Assembly: GCF_029892045.1 (NCBI RefSeq)
Contig: NZ_CP120367.1
Location: 868,001 to 932,000 of the forward strand
Direction: 5' to 3'
Length of the DNA stretch: 64,000 nt
DNA from: Sinorhizobium numidicum
GTDB lineage: Bacteria; Pseudomonadota; Alphaproteobacteria; Rhizobiales; Rhizobiaceae
Positions within the stretch are counted from its first letter, which is position 1. Each line of letters opens with the position of its first letter. The position numbers were made by a program, and so were the translations under genes. Below are positions 17,093 to 26,082 of the stretch, one piece after another. Below the pieces are notes generated by a model. The model was not told the DNA's origin, searched no databases, and saw only the letters and a program-made list of their open reading frames with translations.

Positions 17093-18091
17093 CTACTCGC
17101 TTTGGCGGAAGTTGCGGATCCGATCGAAGAGGACGGCGAGCACCGTGGCGCCTCCGATGAAGGTTCCCTGCCAGAAGGCGTTGATGCCGAGCAAGCCGAG
17201 ACTGTTGCGGATCACCTCGATCAATGCCGCCCCGACCAGCGCACCGAAGGCAGTGCCGACGCCTCCGGCGAGATTGGCGCCGCCGATGACGGCCGCGGCG
17301 ATGACCTGCAACTCCATGCCCGCGCCGATATTGGTGGTGACGGCGCCCAACCATCCGGTTTGTACGATACCGGCGATCCCTGCCGAGAGGGCAGAAATCA
17401 TGTAGACGGCGACCTTTATCTTTCTGACCGGCACGCCTGTGAGCGTCGCCGCGTGCTCATTGCCGCCGATCGCGAAAATATAGCGGCCGAACCGGGTCCA
17501 GCGCAGCACGAAACCGGTAAGCAGCGCCAGCACGACCATGTAGAGCACCGGGTTGGCAATGCCGAAGAACCACGCGCCACCGCCTAACGCTAGAAGCAGG
17601 TCGTGATCCGGTCCGAACTGGAAGACGACCGTGTTGTTGGAGGCGACCATTGCCAGACTCCGCGCGATCGACAGCATTCCGAGCGTCACCACGAAAGGCG
17701 GGAAGTCTAGATAGGCGATCAGTATGCCGTTGAAGGCGCCGATGAAAAGCGCGGTCCCGATGGAGGCGGCGATCCCGACTTCGATGCTGTAGCCGGCATT
17801 CATGACGACCGCCAGCACCATGCTACACAAGCAAAGGACCGATCCGACTGAGAGGTCGATGCCGCCTGTGATGATGACCATCGTCATGCCGAGAGCGATG
17901 ATCGCGACGAAGGTGACGTTCCGAGTGATGTTGTAAAGGTTCTTCGCGGTCGCAAAGGAGTCGGTCGCGAAGGACAGGAAAATGCAGGCGAGAATGACCG
18001 CGATCAGAACCCAGAACGTCTGGCTGCTCAACATCGCTGCAGCCCAATTCTGCTGCCTTTGCTCGATCGTTCGCTCGAGGGTAATTGCCAT
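17093..18091 (-). CDS. Sugar ABC transporter permease, RbsC/FrcC type
   Basis: This is a 332-residue CUT2 permease with about ten hydrophobic segments and the family motif GGIDLSVGSVLCLCSM (residues 70-85). A second marker is GGNEHAATLTGVPVRKIKVAVYM, followed by AAVIGGANLAGGVGTAFGALVGA. It follows the ATPase gene by 43 bases on the same strand. With the divergent binding protein it should form one importer for a pentose, hexose or sugar alcohol. It is convergent with the S41 gene (33 bases between stops). Confidence 0.9.
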   Translation of the reverse strand: MAITLERTIEQRQQNWAAAMLSSQTFWVLIAVILACIFLSFATDSFATAKNLYNITRNVTFVAIIALGMTMVIITGGIDLSVGSVLCLCSMVLAVVMNAGYSIEVGIAASIGTALFIGAFNGILIAYLDFPPFVVTLGMLSIARSLAMVASNNTVVFQFGPDHDLLLALGGGAWFFGIANPVLYMVVLALLTGFVLRWTRFGRYIFAIGGNEHAATLTGVPVRKIKVAVYMISALSAGIAGIVQTGWLGAVTTNIGAGMELQVIAAAVIGGANLAGGVGTAFGALVGAALIEVIRNSLGLLGINAFWQGTFIGGATVLAVLFDRIRNFRQSE

Positions 18092-18134
18092 TGTCGAACT
18101 CCTGTCCTGCCGAACCCCTCAAGGCCGTTTGCGG

Positions 18135-18875
18135 TCAAACCTGCTCGATGGCGCCGGTGATGAGGCCGGTGACCTCTTCGGGTGAACTCGCGGCGATCTG
18201 CTTGTCGGCAACCTTTCTGCCCCGCCGCATGACGATGACGCGGTCGGCGACATCAAAGACGTCCGGCATGCGGTGGCTGATAAGGACGACGGCAATGCCG
18301 CGGTCGCGCAAATGCCGGATCAGGTTCAAAACCTCAGCGACCTGACGCACGGAAATCGCCGCCGTCGGTTCGTCCATCAAGACGATCTTCGCCTCCGACA
18401 GCATGGTGCGAGCGATCGCCACGGCCTGCCGCTGACCGCCGGACATCTGCTTGACGAGGTCGCGCGGCCGCGTCTCCGACTTCAACTCCTTGAAGATCTC
18501 CCCGGCGCGCCGGTACATCGACTTGTGGTCGAGGATGCGGAATGGCCCGGCGCCCCGGCGCAACTCGCGCCCAAGAAAGACGTTGGCCGCCGCCGTCAGG
18601 TTGTTGCAGAGCGCCAGGTCCTGATGGACGATCTCGATGCCGTGCTGCCGCGCTTCCACGGGGCGATGAAGCACGAGTTCCGCCCCCTCCATACGCATCG
18701 TGCCGTTGCTCGGGCGGAAGTTGCCGGCGATCATCTTGACCAGAGTGGACTTGCCGGCGCCGTTATCCCCCATCAGACCGACAACCTCGCCCGCTTGCAG
18801 CGTAAGCGAAACATCGTTGACCGCCTGGATGGCGCCGAAATGTTTGGAAATGTTGGCGAGTTCGAGGACCGCCAC
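18135..18875 (-). CDS. Sugar ABC transporter ATP-binding protein (single domain, FrcA-like)
   Basis: This 246-residue protein has Walker A GDNGAGKST (36-44), signature MSGGQRQ (about 141), Walker B KIVLMDEPTAA and switch SHRM. Unlike RbsA, which has two fused ATPase domains (about 500 residues), this is a single domain, as in FrcA of Sinorhizobium. It precedes the RbsC-type permease. The binding protein is encoded in the divergent operon. Confidence 0.88.
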   Translation of the reverse strand: MAVLELANISKHFGAIQAVNDVSLTLQAGEVVGLMGDNGAGKSTLVKMIAGNFRPSNGTMRMEGAELVLHRPVEARQHGIEIVHQDLALCNNLTAAANVFLGRELRRGAGPFRILDHKSMYRRAGEIFKELKSETRPRDLVKQMSGGQRQAVAIARTMLSEAKIVLMDEPTAAISVRQVAEVLNLIRHLRDRGIAVVLISHRMPDVFDVADRVIVMRRGRKVADKQIAASSPEEVTGLITGAIEQV

Positions 18876-19067
18876 AGCCGTCTACCTTCCCGAAACCTGC
18901 AGGCTTGGCGCCGCTTCCTGCCGTGTGTGCCCTCGGCCTGAAGCCGTCGCGTGGCCGCTTCCCCCGATCTCCTCCCGGAGGAACGACCGCATCCATTTAC
19001 GCAAAAGCACCCAACAGCGTCAATCAACTGCCCTGTAAATAAGGCCGGATATACGCGGAAAATCATA

Positions 19068-19078
19068 TTGTAATACGA
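19068..19078. promoter_or_regulatory. Candidate GntR-family operator
   Basis: TTGTAATACGA fits the T-N-GT-N3-AC-N-A consensus of FadR-subfamily GntR regulators and is embedded in a longer imperfect palindrome, TATTGTAATACGAATA. It lies between the divergent ATPase/permease operon and the epimerase/binding-protein operon, 54 bases before the epimerase start. No GntR gene is visible in the window, so the regulator would be encoded elsewhere. Confidence 0.45.
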
Positions 19079-19131
19079 ATATCCGTTGACGTTCGAAGCG
19101 CGCCGATATTAGCTATCGGCGGGAGGAGAGC

Positions 19132-20112
19132 ATGCTGATCCTTGTCACCGGAGCAACGGGCAAGGTCGGGCGGCACTTCATCGCTGGGCTGCTTGACGAT
19201 GCGCGTTTTTCCAAGGCGCGAATACGTGCACTTTGCCACAATCGCCCATACGCTGAGACGGACCGCGTTGAGGTAGTCCGCGGCTCGATCGCGGATCGCG
19301 ACCTCGTGGCCCGGGCGCTCGCCGGCGTCACGCATGTCGTCCATCTCGCCACCTGCAAGGAAACTCCCGAAAGCGTCATGGACGTGACGGTCAAGGGCCT
19401 CTTCTGGCTGCTTGAGGAATTCCGCACGAGCGCCACTGCACGCCAGTTCATTCTGATCGGCGGCGATGCCGCAATCGGTCATTTCCACTACCGCCATGAC
19501 AGCCCGATCACGGAGCGTGCACCGCACCAAGCCTATCCGGGTTGCTATGCCCTGTCCAAGGTCCTGGAAGAGGTGATGCTGGAACAATACGGCCTCCAGT
19601 ACGGCCTCAACGCCTGCTGTCTGCGCGCTCCGTGGATCATGGAGAAGGACGACTTCAAATATTCGTTGTCATTCGGCGACGACGTGTTCGGCGCGCCGGA
19701 CTGGAAGACCCTGGTCCCGGAGCCGGATGCGAAGCGCTATGCGAGGGATGGCACCGTGCCGCTGCTGCGCGACGCAGACGGGCGGCCGCTGAAACGCAAC
19801 TTCGTGCACGTCGACGATCTGGTATCGGCAATCCTTGCGGCGATCGACAGTCCGCGCGCCGTCCGCCAACTCTTCAACATCTCAATGGATCGGCCGGTCG
19901 ATTACGGTGAAGTCGCTGCCTATCTCGCCCGCAGCCGCGGTCTTGCCTCGGTCGACATACAAAGCCAGTTTCACTCGAACTGGATGGACAACAGCAAGGC
20001 TAAATATCTGCTGGACTGGCGACCCGGCTACGATCTCGAAAAGCTTATCGACTCGGCCTGGCAGTACGAGCGTTCGGAAAACGATCCGCGCATCGTCTGG
20101 TATCCGGGTTGA
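19132..20112 (+). CDS. NAD-dependent epimerase/dehydratase (extended SDR)
   Basis: This is a 326-residue extended short-chain dehydrogenase. The nucleotide-binding GATGKVGRHF is at 7-16 (TGxxGxxG pattern), with HVVHLATC at the end of the fourth strand. The catalytic Y-x-x-x-K is Tyr139/Lys143 (CYALSKVLEE), and FVHVDDLVSAIL is typical of sugar epimerases. GGAGGAG lies directly upstream. It is followed 44 bases later by a sugar-binding protein, so it probably converts the imported sugar or its acid. The exact reaction cannot be told. Confidence 0.8.
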   Translation: MLILVTGATGKVGRHFIAGLLDDARFSKARIRALCHNRPYAETDRVEVVRGSIADRDLVARALAGVTHVVHLATCKETPESVMDVTVKGLFWLLEEFRTSATARQFILIGGDAAIGHFHYRHDSPITERAPHQAYPGCYALSKVLEEVMLEQYGLQYGLNACCLRAPWIMEKDDFKYSLSFGDDVFGAPDWKTLVPEPDAKRYARDGTVPLLRDADGRPLKRNFVHVDDLVSAILAAIDSPRAVRQLFNISMDRPVDYGEVAAYLARSRGLASVDIQSQFHSNWMDNSKAKYLLDWRPGYDLEKLIDSAWQYERSENDPRIVWYPG

Positions 20113-20156
20113 TCTGTGCGCGGACATAGTGTCCGTTCGTTTCAAGGGAGGAAGGA

Positions 20157-21146
20157 ATGAGGAAGGCATTATTGCTTGCCGCCGCCGTCCTGGCGTTCAC
20201 TGCCGGAACGGCTCTGGCCCAGAAGAAGCAGCTTGTCATCGTCGTCAAGGGCCTCGACAACCCGTTCTTCGAGGCAATCAATCAGGGTTGCCAGAAGTGG
20301 AACAAGGAAAATCCCGATTCCGAATTTGAGTGCTTCTATACCGGCCCGGCATCGACGTCGGACGAGGCCGGCGAAGCGCAAATCGTCCAGGACATGCTCG
20401 GCAAGGCCGATACGGCTGCGATCGCCATCTCGCCCTCGAATGCCAAGCTTATTGCGCAAACGCTGAAGACCGCCAATCCGACTGTGCCGGTGATGACACT
20501 GGATGCTGATTTGGCCGAAGAGGACGCTGCCCTTCGCAAGACCTATCTCGGTACCGACAATTACCTGATGGGCTTCCGCATCGGCGAATACATCAAGAAG
20601 GCCAAGCCGAACGGCGGCAAAATCTGCACGATCGAAGGCAATCCCGGCGCCGACAATATTCTGCGCCGCGCCCAAGGCATGCGGGACGCGCTGACTGGTC
20701 AAAAGGGCCTCACGGAGCTCAAGGGCGAAGGCGGCTGGACGGAAGTGGCGGGCTGCCCGGTCTTCACCAATGACGATGGGGCCAGGGGCGTGCAGGCGAT
20801 GACCGACATTCTCGCCGCCAATCCCGACCTCGACGCCTTCGGCATCATGGGCGGCTGGCCGCTCTTCGGCGCGCCGCAACCCTATCGCGACCTGTTTAGG
20901 CCGATGGCGGACAAGATTGCCAAGAACGAGTTCGTCATTGGCGCTGCCGACACGATCGGTGAGGAAGTTGCTATCGCGCGCGAAGGTCTTGTCACCGCTC
21001 TTGTTGGGCAGCGCCCCTTCGAGATGGGCTACAAGGCTCCGCAGGTCATGCTGGAACTGATCGCCGGCAAGCCGGTCGAGGATCCGGTGTTTACCGGTCT
21101 TGACGAATGCACAAAGGATACGGTCGACACCTGCATTCAGAAGTAG
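20157..21146 (+). CDS. Sugar ABC transporter substrate-binding protein, RbsB family
   Basis: This is a 329-residue periplasmic protein with signal peptide MRKALLLAAAVLAFTAGTALA cleaved before QKKQLVIVVKG. The RbsB-type pattern follows: LDNPFFEAINQGCQKW, AIAISPSNAKLIAQTL and YLGTDNYLMGFRIGEYI. Four cysteines (C-x-F-Y, KICTIEG, GCPVF, DECTKDTVDTC) may form disulfides. It partners with the permease and ATPase encoded divergently at 17093-18875. Ligand unknown. Confidence 0.9.
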   Translation: MRKALLLAAAVLAFTAGTALAQKKQLVIVVKGLDNPFFEAINQGCQKWNKENPDSEFECFYTGPASTSDEAGEAQIVQDMLGKADTAAIAISPSNAKLIAQTLKTANPTVPVMTLDADLAEEDAALRKTYLGTDNYLMGFRIGEYIKKAKPNGGKICTIEGNPGADNILRRAQGMRDALTGQKGLTELKGEGGWTEVAGCPVFTNDDGARGVQAMTDILAANPDLDAFGIMGGWPLFGAPQPYRDLFRPMADKIAKNEFVIGAADTIGEEVAIAREGLVTALVGQRPFEMGYKAPQVMLELIAGKPVEDPVFTGLDECTKDTVDTCIQK

Positions 21147-21162
21147 CGTATCACGGCAGACG

Positions 21163-21187
21163 GGCCGGCAGCCTCGCGTTGCCGGCC
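21163..21187. terminator. Hairpin between convergent genes (terminator-like, no T run)
   Basis: GGCCGGCA (21163-21170) and TGCCGGCC (21180-21187) form a perfect 8-bp stem with a 9-base loop between the stop codons of the binding-protein gene and exsH. No T tract follows on either strand, so termination is only suggested. Confidence 0.4.
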
Positions 21188-21209
21188 TCCGCAAACCTGC
21201 CTGCGTCGC

Positions 21210-22607
21210 TCAGATCTGCCAGTCGGGGTCGAGCGAATAGGCCTTGATGTAGTCGACCTTCATTTCCGCGCCGTCGACAAGGCCGTCGGTCGGCGTGCCC
21301 GCCATGCCTCCGACGGCGAGATTCACGAGCATGTACATCGGATCGTGCATGTCCGAGGGGGTGTCGGCGCGTGCGATCGCGGCATCATCGAAGTACCAGA
21401 CGATCTCCTCTTCCGTCCAAAGCACGCCATACTTGTGAAAACCGCCGGTATCGGCAACCTTGACCGCGCTCGCGATGCTTGTCTGCGAACCCGTTTCGTT
21501 GGAGTGCACCGTAGCGATGACGGTATTCGGATCCTGTCCGCGCATCTCCACGACGTCCAGTTCTGGCGGCCAGGAACCATCGGCCGGCAGAAGCCAGAAG
21601 GCTGGCCACACGCCCTGGTCGTCCGGCATGTCGGCGCGGATCTCGAAATAGCCGTAGGTCTGGGCAAAGGACGAGTAGGTCGTCAGCATGCCGGACGTAT
21701 AATCATAGCCGTTGATTTCGGCCTGAATCGCCGCTGACGCCGGCTTAGCGGTGATGGTCAGAACGCCGTTATTGACCGAAAACGGATTGGCAGCGGCGGT
21801 CGGCTGATAGGCCGGATTGATGTACCACTGCAGCTCACCGTTATTGGAGAGTGTCGCCCCCTTTTCGGGCGCCCACCAGAATTTGGCGTCCCAGACGCCG
21901 CTTGAGCCGCTGCGCAGCTGAAGCGTGTTGAAATCGTCCGAAAAAGTCTGCGTCAGGATGGAACGGTCCAGACTCAGCCTGAACTGATTCGCATTCAGCG
22001 CGTCCGCGGTGGTATTCGCGAACACCAGGCTCTCGCCGTCGGTGAGGCTAAGCCGCAAGTTGGCGCCCTCCTGGCGTAGATTGGCCTGGATCTGATCGAA
22101 GGAGGTAAATCCATAACCTTCGAGACGGACGATGTCGTCGAAGTTGAAGTCGGTGATAAGGTCGCTTCCATTACCGCGCGTAAAGGCAAAGATGTCGGCG
22201 CCGCCTGCGCCCCGCAGCACGTCGTTGCCGTCGCCGCCATCGAGCGTCTGGCTGCCGGAGCCGCCGGTGATGATGTTGTCGGCGGTATTGCCGAGTGCAA
22301 ATCGTCCGTTGCCGGTAACCGTCAGGTTTTCGAAGTTCGCCGGCAGCGTGTAGCTCATCCAGGTGCTTATTGTATCGACGCCCTCGCCGGCGGCTTCATA
22401 GGCACGGTTGATTCCCGAATAGAGGTAATAGATGTCGTCGCCTTTGCCGCCGATCATGGTGACGTTGACGGAGCCGTCGCCCCACATCGAATCATTGCCG
22501 GCGCTTCCATAAAGCTGGGATCCCGACCCGGTTGCGGAAAACCATGCCGTCGAACTGCCACTATAATACAACGGCACTCCTGCGGCGTTCAGTACAGTTC
22601 TGCTCAT
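21210..22607 (-). CDS. exsH: Secreted endo-beta-glycanase ExsH, GH16 with RTX repeats
   Basis: This is a 465-residue extracellular glycanase. The N-terminal half carries calcium-binding RTX nonapeptide-like repeats (GSAGNDSMWG, GGKGDDIYY, GGSGSQTLDGGDGNDVLRGAGG). The C-terminal half is GH16 with the catalytic E-x-D-x-x-E in PPELDVVEMRG (about residues 349-355). There is no N-terminal signal peptide, consistent with type I (PrsDE) secretion of this family. In S. meliloti ExsH, with ExoK, cleaves nascent succinoglycan to yield low-mass product. Length and domain order match that protein. GGAGAT precedes the ATG. It is divergent from exsG. Confidence 0.9.
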   Translation of the reverse strand: MSRTVLNAAGVPLYYSGSSTAWFSATGSGSQLYGSAGNDSMWGDGSVNVTMIGGKGDDIYYLYSGINRAYEAAGEGVDTISTWMSYTLPANFENLTVTGNGRFALGNTADNIITGGSGSQTLDGGDGNDVLRGAGGADIFAFTRGNGSDLITDFNFDDIVRLEGYGFTSFDQIQANLRQEGANLRLSLTDGESLVFANTTADALNANQFRLSLDRSILTQTFSDDFNTLQLRSGSSGVWDAKFWWAPEKGATLSNNGELQWYINPAYQPTAAANPFSVNNGVLTITAKPASAAIQAEINGYDYTSGMLTTYSSFAQTYGYFEIRADMPDDQGVWPAFWLLPADGSWPPELDVVEMRGQDPNTVIATVHSNETGSQTSIASAVKVADTGGFHKYGVLWTEEEIVWYFDDAAIARADTPSDMHDPMYMLVNLAVGGMAGTPTDGLVDGAEMKVDYIKAYSLDPDWQI

Positions 22608-22825
22608 CGAAACATCTCCAGTTTAATTGGTCGACCTCCTCCCCGGATCCGGTGCCCTCCTGCTGCCGCAGCGTAGCATCGTAGGTGGGCGAGGATCTAC
22701 CGTATGTTTGTAGTGTTACTATGACGCATCACCGAGAGACCGTTTTGTCGCTGCACGTGCCGGCTCCGGAACAAACCAGCATCGATGGCGTTTTCCCGCG
22801 TTACGCAGCGCTTGCGGAGGGAATT

Positions 22826-25594
22826 ATGAGCAGCGGGGAGGCTCTACCAAAAAGTTCCACAAATGAAATCAGTGCTGCGCACCCGCCGGATTTTCGGGCA
22901 ACGCTCGATGCGCTTCCAGTGGCCATCTATACAACCGACGAAAACGGGATCATCACCTATTATAACCGTGCTGCCGCACTTCTCGCGGGACGAGAACCGG
23001 AATTGGGAAAGGACCGCTGGTGCGTGAGTTGGCGCCTGCGACGACCGGATGGTTCAGCGCTTCCGCATCATCAGTGCCCCATGGCGCGGGCCTTGAAGGA
23101 AGGGAAGCCGATCAGGGGAAAGGAGCTGGTTGCGGTCCGGCCGGATGGAACGACGGTTCCGCTCCTGCCTTATCCGACACCGATCTTTAACGCGTCGGGC
23201 GCGTTGTCGGGGGCCGTCAATCTGCTGATCGATCTTACCGAGCGCAAAAAAAGCGAGCTTCTCGCCAGCGAGCGCGAAGCCGAATGCCGGCGACTGGCCG
23301 AACGGGAATCCCGCTATCTGGCGGCAATCGTCGAATCTTCCGACGACGCCATCGTCAGCAAGGACTTGAACGGCATCATCACCAGTTGGAACCAGGGCGC
23401 CGAACGGCTGTTCGGATATATGGCCGACGAAGTCTTGGGAAGGCCGATCACTATTTTGATGCCGCCGGCCTACGAGAATGAGGAACCTCGAATTCTCGAG
23501 CGCATCCGCAGGGGCGAGCGCATCGACCATTACGAGACAAAGCGCCGGCGCAAGGACGGCAGCCTTATCGACATCTCGCTTACGATTTCGCCCGTCCGCG
23601 ATGCGGAGGGACGGATCATCGGCGCCTCCAAGATTGCTCGCGACATCACCGAACGCAAGCAGGCCAAAGAAGTGCTGAGCATCCGCCTGCGCGAGCAGGC
23701 TGCCCTCTACCGCCTCACCGAAAAGCTTCACCGGGCCAAGGATATCGAGGAGGTTTACGAGGCGGCCTTGGACGCTATTCAAACTGCCTTGGCCTGCGAT
23801 CGCGCATCCATCCTGCTTTTCGACCGGTCGCAGACGATGCGCTTCGTTGCTTGGCGCGGCCTTTCGGAGCCCTATCGCCGCGCCGTCGACGGCCATTCCC
23901 CCTGGACTTCCGAGGACAAGGATCCAGAGCCTATCTTCATCCGAGACATTGCCGAGGCCGTGATTTCCGACGATCTGAGAGCGGTTATCGAAGCGGAAGG
24001 CATCCGAGCGCTCGGTTTCATTCCACTGGTCACGGAAGGAAAGCTGATCGGCAAATTCATGGCCTATTATAACTTGCCGCATAGCTTCGCGGATGACGAG
24101 ATCCGCATGGCGCTGACGATTGGGCGGCAGCTCGGCTTCAGCGTTCAACGCATGAGGGCTGAGCAGGCGAGACGATTGGCGGAGGAACAGCTGCGCCGCA
24201 ACGAAGCGAATGAACGGGCGCGAGCGGCCGAATTGCTGGCCATCATGGAGGCCGTGCCGGCGTCGATATGGATCGCCAGGACGCCTGATTGCTCCGTCAT
24301 CAACGGCAATCGGAGTTCGTACGAGCTTCTGCGGCTGCCGCCCGATTCGAATCTGTCGCTATCGGCCCCGCCTGACGAAAGGCCCGCCAACTTCCGCGTC
24401 TTTTCGATGGGCGAAATGTTGAAACCCGACGAGCTTCCCGTGCAGCGTGCGGCCCGGGGCGAGGAGGTTCAAAATTTCGAAGAGGAGATCCGGTTTGATG
24501 ACGGAACGTCCCTATACCTCTTTGGCAATGCCACGCCGCTGCGCGATTCCGCTGGCGAAGTGGTCGGCGCTGTGGCTGCATCGGTCGACATAACCGAGCG
24601 CAAGCAGACGGAAGAGGCGCTGCAGGAAAGCGAACGGCGTTTGCAGCTTGCCCTGAGTGCGGGACGGATGGGCGCCTGGGAGTGGAATCTCACTACTGGC
24701 GAGGTGATCTGGTCTTCAGGTCTCGAGGCGCTTCACGGTCTGGAGCCGGGAGCGTTCGGAGGAACGCTCGCAGATTTCAAGCGGGACATCCATCCGGACG
24801 ATCTAGTAGCCGTCGAGCATGATATCGCGAGTGTGATGGAGACTCGCGAAAACTATCATACCGTCTACCGGATACGCCGCGCCGACGGAACTGTCCGCTG
24901 GATGGAGGCATTCGGCCAGTTTTCTCCGCATGGCGGCGGACCTGAAAAGCTGGCTGGCGTCTGTATGGATATCACCGAACGAAAGCAAGCCGAGGCGCAG
25001 CGAAACCTTCTCGTTGCCGAGTTGAGCCACCGGGTGAAAAATACGCTGGCGACCGTCACCTCGATCGCGCGCCAGTCCTTCTCCACCAATCCCGACGTAC
25101 ATGATGCGCACCGCTCATTCGACGCCCGCATCAGAGCGCTCGCCCAGACACATACCCGTCTCGCCGAAGCCAGTTGGTCCGGGGTCTCCCTGGAAACCAT
25201 CCTGTTCGATGAGCTGGCGCCCTATCGCGACGAGAATAGGGACAATGTGGCCTTTGCGGGACCGCCGACGATGCTGCCCCCGAGACATGCGCTCACGCTC
25301 GGCCTGGCAGCGCATGAACTTGCAACCAACGCGGCGAAGCATGGGGCGCTTACGGTAAGGACCGGTCGTGTCAGCGTCCGTTGGACTATAGACCCGCGGG
25401 ACAACCGACTGCGAATTTGCTGGAGCGAAACCGGAGGTCCTTCCGTGTTGGAGCCAAAGCATAACGGCTTCGGGCGCCTGCTGCTTGAACGCGTCGTTGC
25501 TTCCGACCTCGGCGGCGAGGTGCGCCTCGAGTTCGCGCCGCGGGGGCTGATATGCACGATCGATGTGCCCTACCCCGTGGGAGTGTCTGAATGA
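22826..25594 (+). CDS. exsG: ExsG, PAS/GAF sensor histidine kinase of HWE type
   Basis: This is a 922-residue kinase. A first PAS (about 25-140, DALPVAIYTTDENGIITYYN) is followed by a second PAS (AAIVESSDDAIVSKDLNGIITSWN), a GAF domain (about 295-440, DIEEVYEAALDAIQTALACDRASILLF), and two more PAS regions. The last of these (GRMGAWEWNLTTGEVIWS) leads to an HWE/HisKA_2 dimerisation helix with His near 734 in AELSHRVKNTLATV, then HELATNAAKHGAL. There are no membrane segments, so it is cytoplasmic. ATG 22826 has GGAGG five bases upstream; in-frame starts further up lack one. Its TGA overlaps the start of exsF, its probable partner. The signal is unknown. Confidence 0.85.
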   Translation: MSSGEALPKSSTNEISAAHPPDFRATLDALPVAIYTTDENGIITYYNRAAALLAGREPELGKDRWCVSWRLRRPDGSALPHHQCPMARALKEGKPIRGKELVAVRPDGTTVPLLPYPTPIFNASGALSGAVNLLIDLTERKKSELLASEREAECRRLAERESRYLAAIVESSDDAIVSKDLNGIITSWNQGAERLFGYMADEVLGRPITILMPPAYENEEPRILERIRRGERIDHYETKRRRKDGSLIDISLTISPVRDAEGRIIGASKIARDITERKQAKEVLSIRLREQAALYRLTEKLHRAKDIEEVYEAALDAIQTALACDRASILLFDRSQTMRFVAWRGLSEPYRRAVDGHSPWTSEDKDPEPIFIRDIAEAVISDDLRAVIEAEGIRALGFIPLVTEGKLIGKFMAYYNLPHSFADDEIRMALTIGRQLGFSVQRMRAEQARRLAEEQLRRNEANERARAAELLAIMEAVPASIWIARTPDCSVINGNRSSYELLRLPPDSNLSLSAPPDERPANFRVFSMGEMLKPDELPVQRAARGEEVQNFEEEIRFDDGTSLYLFGNATPLRDSAGEVVGAVAASVDITERKQTEEALQESERRLQLALSAGRMGAWEWNLTTGEVIWSSGLEALHGLEPGAFGGTLADFKRDIHPDDLVAVEHDIASVMETRENYHTVYRIRRADGTVRWMEAFGQFSPHGGGPEKLAGVCMDITERKQAEAQRNLLVAELSHRVKNTLATVTSIARQSFSTNPDVHDAHRSFDARIRALAQTHTRLAEASWSGVSLETILFDELAPYRDENRDNVAFAGPPTMLPPRHALTLGLAAHELATNAAKHGALTVRTGRVSVRWTIDPRDNRLRICWSETGGPSVLEPKHNGFGRLLLERVVASDLGGEVRLEFAPRGLICTIDVPYPVGVSE

Positions 25595-25956
25595 TGGGAT
25601 CCGAGGGACGCCGCGTTTTTGTCGTCGAGGACGAATTTCTGGTGGCACTGCAGATCGAGGATGATCTCATCGCCGCCGGATACGCGGTAATCGGCCCGTT
25701 CACGACGCTCGACGGTTCGATTGCAGCTTCACGCGTGGAACACTTCGACGTCGCCACCCTGGATCTTAATTTGCGCGGCGAATTCGTCTATCCGCTTGTC
25801 GACGAGTTGATTGCCCGCAATGTGCCGGTGCTGTTGCTGACCGGTTATACCGTGTCGGATTTGCCCGAGCGGTTTCGCTCCTTGCCTCGACTGGCAAAGC
25901 CCTTCGACGGCTCGGAGTTGACCAGGAAGGTCGAAAGTCTCTTCTTGGCAAGATGA
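25591..25956 (+). CDS. exsF: ExsF, single-domain response regulator
   Basis: This is a 121-residue receiver domain only, with acidic pocket VVEDE (about 11-15), phospho-acceptor Asp58 in VATLDLNL, and the Thr/Lys positions LLTGY and LAKPF. No output domain is present, so it acts by protein contact or as a phosphate relay, as common for receivers next to HWE kinases. Its ATG overlaps the exsG stop (ATGA), indicating translational coupling. A palindromic repeat begins 22 bases after the stop. Confidence 0.85.
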   Translation: MMGSEGRRVFVVEDEFLVALQIEDDLIAAGYAVIGPFTTLDGSIAASRVEHFDVATLDLNLRGEFVYPLVDELIARNVPVLLLTGYTVSDLPERFRSLPRLAKPFDGSELTRKVESLFLAR

Positions 25957-25977
25957 GGCGTCGGACGCCACCTTTAC

Positions 25978-26082
25978 GCTACAGCGTCGTGCGTCTTTTC
26001 AGACGCACAAAGGTCGCTGTAGCACTTTGAATTGCTGCATGTTTTTGTCCTTGAATCGGAGCCGACTTAAGGAAACGTGCAG
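25978..26082. repeat. Rhizobial palindromic mosaic repeat (CTACAGCG type), copy 2 (complete)
   Basis: There are two consecutive hairpins. GCTACAGCG (25978-25986) pairs with CGCTGTAGC (26015-26023), with GTGCGTCT/AGACGCAC nested inside. CTGCA (26035-26039) pairs with TGCAG (26078-26082) around a CCTTGAATCGG / CCGACTTAAGG stem. It is homologous to 13884-13951. Its right end overlaps the last codons and stop codon of dhaK (minus strand, stop at 26067-26069). Confidence 0.8.

Noticed and set aside
25978..26082. Possibility that the double hairpin is an IS end or attachment site
   Set aside because: There is no transposase, no target duplication, and the same modules recur at 13884 in another context, which fits a dispersed rhizobial intergenic repeat.
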